DNA of 36,610 nucleotides from an uncultured Colwellia sp. (GTDB taxonomy: Bacteria; Pseudomonadota; Gammaproteobacteria; Enterobacterales; Alteromonadaceae), in assembly GCA_913063325.1 (NCBI GenBank), contig CAJXYE010000050.1, positions 1 to 36,610 on the forward strand, written 5' to 3'. Numbering within the stretch: the stretch's first letter is position 1; every line of letters starts with the position of its first letter. Under the pieces are notes generated by a model, which did not search any database, was not told the DNA's origin, and saw only the letters and a list, made by a program, of their open reading frames with translations. Shown piece after piece: positions 33,874-36,610 of this stretch. The position numbers and the translations under genes were made by a program.

Positions 33874-35145
33874 ATGAAAGCTTTTTTTACCTTAATTTTT
33901 ATACTATTAAGTTCAACTGCGTTTGCCACAGAGCAAGCTGAAGAAATATTTGCTCAACTTACCCCCTCCCTTTACCAAATCAAGTTAATTGATAAAGCCA
34001 GTGGAGAGAAGTCTTCAATAGGCTCTGGTTTCCAGATAAGTTCCGATGGAATTATTGCGACCAACTATCATGTAATATCAAGTTATGCTCGCCACCCCGA
34101 AAAATATCGCATTGAGTATTTAGACTACCAAGGAAAAACCGCTGAGGTGGATTTGATTAGTGTGGATGTCATTAATGACCTTGCGTTAATTAAGCGTCAA
34201 GTCGAAGGCGTTATGCCCTTCTTCAAACTGTCAGATAAAAAGCCGATTAAAGGTGAAAAATTATTTGCCTTAGGAAATCCACATGATTTAGGCATGATTG
34301 TGGTACCTGGCACTTATAACGGATTAAAAAAAGAATCGTTCAATGAGCGTATCCATTTCACCGGTTCTATTAATTCAGGCATGAGTGGTGGTCCTGTGGT
34401 AAATAAGTCTGAAAAAGTGGTTGGCATTAATGTCGCTACGTCAGGTAATCAAATTGGTTTCTTAGTGCCACATGACAAATTGGTGAACCTTTTTAACGAC
34501 TACAACATAAAAGCGCCAACAGACATAAAAAAACAGATGGCAGAACAATTACACGCTAACCAGAACAAGTTAATGAAAGCGTTAATTAACAGTACTTGGC
34601 AAAGTAAAGAGCTCGATGGAAAAGCCCTTATTCCTATTATCGAAGTGCCTTTTATTCGTTGTTGGGGCGACTCGAATTCTGATAAAACTGATGCTCTTAT
34701 TAAAGCAGCAATTGCCAGTTGCTCTTTAGATGAAAATACTTACCTGTCATCGCATTTTTTTACCGGTAGTATAGAAATTCAGTTTCGCTACATGCAGGCA
34801 AGAAATTTAAGTGATAATAAGTTTTATCACTTATACCAACAGCAAATTTCCCGTGCGAGTGCAGGTAACCGAGCAGGAAAAGATGATGTTAGTGAATATC
34901 AATGTCACCATGATTTAATTACTCCTGACAGTACCGCCAATACAAGTAAGGAAATTAACAACAAGAGTGTTTTTTGTACTCGTGCTTATAAGGATTTCCC
35001 AGGCTTGTTTGATGTTTTGTATTTAGGCGCCAGTGTTGATAAAAATCAGCAAGCATTAGTAAGCCACTTTACTTTAGCTGGCGTTAGCCAAGAAAATGCC
35101 ATGGCATTCACCGGTAAATTTATGGAGGCGGTGTCATGGAAGTAG
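33874..35145 (+). CDS. HtrA-like trypsin-type serine protease without PDZ domain
   Basis: The 423-residue protein has a signal peptide (MKAFFTLIFILLSSTAFA) and a chymotrypsin-fold protease domain (about 25-215) with the triad His66 (TNYHVIS), Asp102 (NDLALIK) and Ser171 (SGMSGGPVV), as in DegP and DegS. After it, in place of PDZ domains, comes an unassigned 200-residue domain with several Cys residues (FIRCWGD, IASCSLD, YQCHHD, FCTRAY), probably with disulfides. It should act in the periplasm. The next gene, an FHA-domain membrane protein, overlaps it by ten bases, so the two are probably a functional pair. Confidence 0.9.
   Translation: MKAFFTLIFILLSSTAFATEQAEEIFAQLTPSLYQIKLIDKASGEKSSIGSGFQISSDGIIATNYHVISSYARHPEKYRIEYLDYQGKTAEVDLISVDVINDLALIKRQVEGVMPFFKLSDKKPIKGEKLFALGNPHDLGMIVVPGTYNGLKKESFNERIHFTGSINSGMSGGPVVNKSEKVVGINVATSGNQIGFLVPHDKLVNLFNDYNIKAPTDIKKQMAEQLHANQNKLMKALINSTWQSKELDGKALIPIIEVPFIRCWGDSNSDKTDALIKAAIASCSLDENTYLSSHFFTGSIEIQFRYMQARNLSDNKFYHLYQQQISRASAGNRAGKDDVSEYQCHHDLITPDSTANTSKEINNKSVFCTRAYKDFPGLFDVLYLGASVDKNQQALVSHFTLAGVSQENAMAFTGKFMEAVSWK
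35124..35128 (+). promoter_or_regulatory. Strong ribosome binding site for the overlapping FHA gene
   Basis: GGAGG lies within the 3' end of the protease gene, seven bases before the ATG at 35136. It fixes the start of the FHA gene inside the protease reading frame. Confidence 0.85.
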
Positions 35146-36203
35146 ATATAGACGTAATTGCAGACGATCAAACGAGCTTAATAAATAAATCGCCTGATTT
35201 TACAGTGCCAAGTGATAAGTTATCGATAGATGATGGTGAGATCATTATTGAAGAAATCACCCGTAATCATAAATTATTACATCGCCATAGATTAAAGCAA
35301 AGTGAAGTATCTATTGGTCGAAACTACCAAAATGATATCATTTTAACTGACCCACATATTTGTCCTCAGCATTTATCAATAAGCTTTGCGCAGGGGACTT
35401 GGCGTATAAATGATAATGATTCTATCAATGGCACGGTATTAGAAAATAACAATGCCGAAAAGCAAGATGCCCATCAGCAAATAATTCATGATGGCGATGT
35501 TATTATTTTAGGTAAGAGCCAATTAAGAATACTCTTTAAAAGCCACCGAGTTGCCGACACTATTGCCTTCAGCCCTTTTGAGTCCCTAATCGACTTTATT
35601 CGTAGTCCTATTGCAGTGCTTACCAGTATTGCACTGTTTATGCTTATTGCTGCAAACATTACCTATTTGAATCAACCTACCGAAGCAAATATAAGTCAGC
35701 TATTTGTTGGCGCTTTTAGCAAAAGTTTGTTATTTGCATTATGGCCCGCTGGCGTTGCATTAGTTTCGCACCTGACTAAGCATGACCCCCGCATATTAGC
35801 TCAACTAGGTATAAGCTTTACCTTTTTTATTCTAATGTGGTTAACTGATTTGTTAGAAGAAATTATTGCTTTTAACTCGGCCAGTAATTCACTGCTAGGT
35901 ATATTGATTACACTACTGACTATTGGTTTGGCATTTAGCTTATTTTGGCTTAATAGCTATATCGGTTTTCATGTCAGTGCAAAGCGAAGAATTGCCGTCG
36001 CATTCAGTATCACTACTTTATTATTTGGTGGTAGTTATTTATTACAATACAGTCAGAAACCAGAGTTTAACCCTCACCCTCGATATAATGCGACCATCAT
36101 GGCGCCCAGCTATTTAATTGCTCCGAGCAACAACGTAGAGACTTTTATTAAAGAGAGTAATACCTTATTCGAGCAAGCCAGTAAAGATGCTCAAAAAGAG
36201 TAA
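35136..36203 (+). CDS. FHA-domain membrane protein
   Basis: This 355-residue protein overlaps the protease gene by ten bases. Residues 36-135 are an FHA domain: VSIGRNYQNDIIL (Gly61, Arg62), HICPQHLSI (His79) and INGTVL (Asn98, Gly99). In other FHA domains a Ser three residues before the His contacts phosphothreonine; here that position is Cys76, so binding may be altered. Residues 155-305 form about five membrane helices, and the last 50 are soluble, with an Ala and Glu-rich helix at the end. The FHA part should face the cytosol. It may pass a phosphorylation signal to the periplasmic protease encoded before it. A strong terminator follows. Confidence 0.88.
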   Translation: MEVDIDVIADDQTSLINKSPDFTVPSDKLSIDDGEIIIEEITRNHKLLHRHRLKQSEVSIGRNYQNDIILTDPHICPQHLSISFAQGTWRINDNDSINGTVLENNNAEKQDAHQQIIHDGDVIILGKSQLRILFKSHRVADTIAFSPFESLIDFIRSPIAVLTSIALFMLIAANITYLNQPTEANISQLFVGAFSKSLLFALWPAGVALVSHLTKHDPRILAQLGISFTFFILMWLTDLLEEIIAFNSASNSLLGILITLLTIGLAFSLFWLNSYIGFHVSAKRRIAVAFSITTLLFGGSYLLQYSQKPEFNPHPRYNATIMAPSYLIAPSNNVETFIKESNTLFEQASKDAQKE

Positions 36204-36610
36204 AGTTGAGTGTAAAAAAAAGGCTTGTTTTCTAATGAAAACAAGCCTTTTTTGTTTATTCTGTTCAGGAAATGATATTGGTTATCATCCTGAGCTGAAT
36301 ACTTATACCAATTTGATTAAATTTCTTCCCTAGTCAGAGCTACATTGGTGAGCTTAGAATAAATAACATTTGCTAAACATAGTCACTCTATATTTAGTTA
36401 ATTTTATGAAATTATCAGTTTACCAATGAGCTCCCAAGGGCGAGTACCTAATAAAAGGTAAAGGCTTCTATGCAGCGTTATTGATTTTGACAAGGACGCT
36501 ACACGGATGGTGTTCTTAGAGAATGCAGGAGCTTATTCTCCTGAATAACCATTCTCATCAATCAATGCCTTGCCTTTAAGCCTTTTAATTCTCGCTGAGT
36601 GGGAAAGAAC
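36204..36610. other. Right-end gap with terminator and hairpin-rich stretch
   Basis: Apart from the terminator at 36216-36253 no gene is seen. Near the end, GAGAATG (36519-36525) pairs with CATTCTC (36550-36556) and AGGAG (36527-36531) with CTCCT (36538-36542), giving a nested hairpin. The last bases may be a leader for a gene beyond the edge or part of a repeat element. Confidence 0.4.
36216..36253 (+). terminator. Strong rho-independent terminator after the protease-FHA pair
   Basis: AAAAAAGGCTTGTTTTC (36216-36232) and GAAAACAAGCCTTTTTT (36237-36253) form a perfect 17-bp stem with a TAAT loop and end in a T-run. It closes the operon and could also act on transcripts from the right. Confidence 0.92.

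Noticed and set aside
1..36610. CRISPR arrays, tRNA or rRNA genes, intact insertion sequences
   Set aside because: No regular repeat-spacer series, no cloverleaf-like sequence and no transposase gene was seen by eye.

Overview
The window looks like chromosome from a marine gammaproteobacterium of the Alteromonadales, most like Colwellia or its relatives. This is inferred from the low GC content, the dusB-fis, prmA and rraA core genes, a bacterial pepsin homologue (a family known mainly from Colwellia and Shewanella), PEP-CTERM sorting, TonB receptors and a sulfatase. No rRNA, tRNA, CRISPR array or intact insertion sequence was seen.

Left part (1-9651): the first 11 codons of fis and then dusB lie on the minus strand. 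prmA, which is next to dusB in many relatives, sits about 7.6 kb away. The space between is filled by six plus-strand genes: a cytosolic pepsin-like aspartic protease, a GNAT acetyltransferase, a 92-aa peptide, a periplasmic-sensor GGDEF protein, a tetrapyrrole-methylase-fold methyltransferase, and a second, paralogous GGDEF protein. The methyltransferase and the peptide match the two halves of a split borosin, a RiPP system in which a free methyltransferase N-methylates the backbone of a separate precursor (prototype SonM/SonA of Shewanella oneidensis). A diguanylate cyclase is coupled three bases behind the precursor and lies between it and its methyltransferase. This is the most notable system in the window.

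Middle part (9652-20482): rraA, a siroheme synthase-like protein whose methyltransferase half has decayed, a PEP-CTERM surface protein, an RluA-type pseudouridine synthase with a coiled-coil extension, a small hypothetical protein, an S41-type protease with a small membrane protein, a Sel1-repeat protein, and a membrane-bound LytTR regulator. Several long AT-rich gaps carry small repeats and hairpins.

Right part (20483-36610): a frameshifted S33-type hydrolase divergent from the LytTR gene, a sulfatase-YHYH lipoprotein, small lipoprotein and MmcQ genes, and a minus-strand block of a CPPC thioredoxin-like protein, a secreted Asp-box beta-propeller protein and two TonB-dependent receptors, one rich in methionine. 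The methionine clusters and paired cysteines suggest metal, possibly copper, handling. A class D beta-lactamase-type protein with an unusual insertion follows. An overlapping pair, an HtrA-like protease and an FHA-domain membrane protein, ends at a strong terminator.

Comparisons with named families are from memory and by eye. No database search was made.
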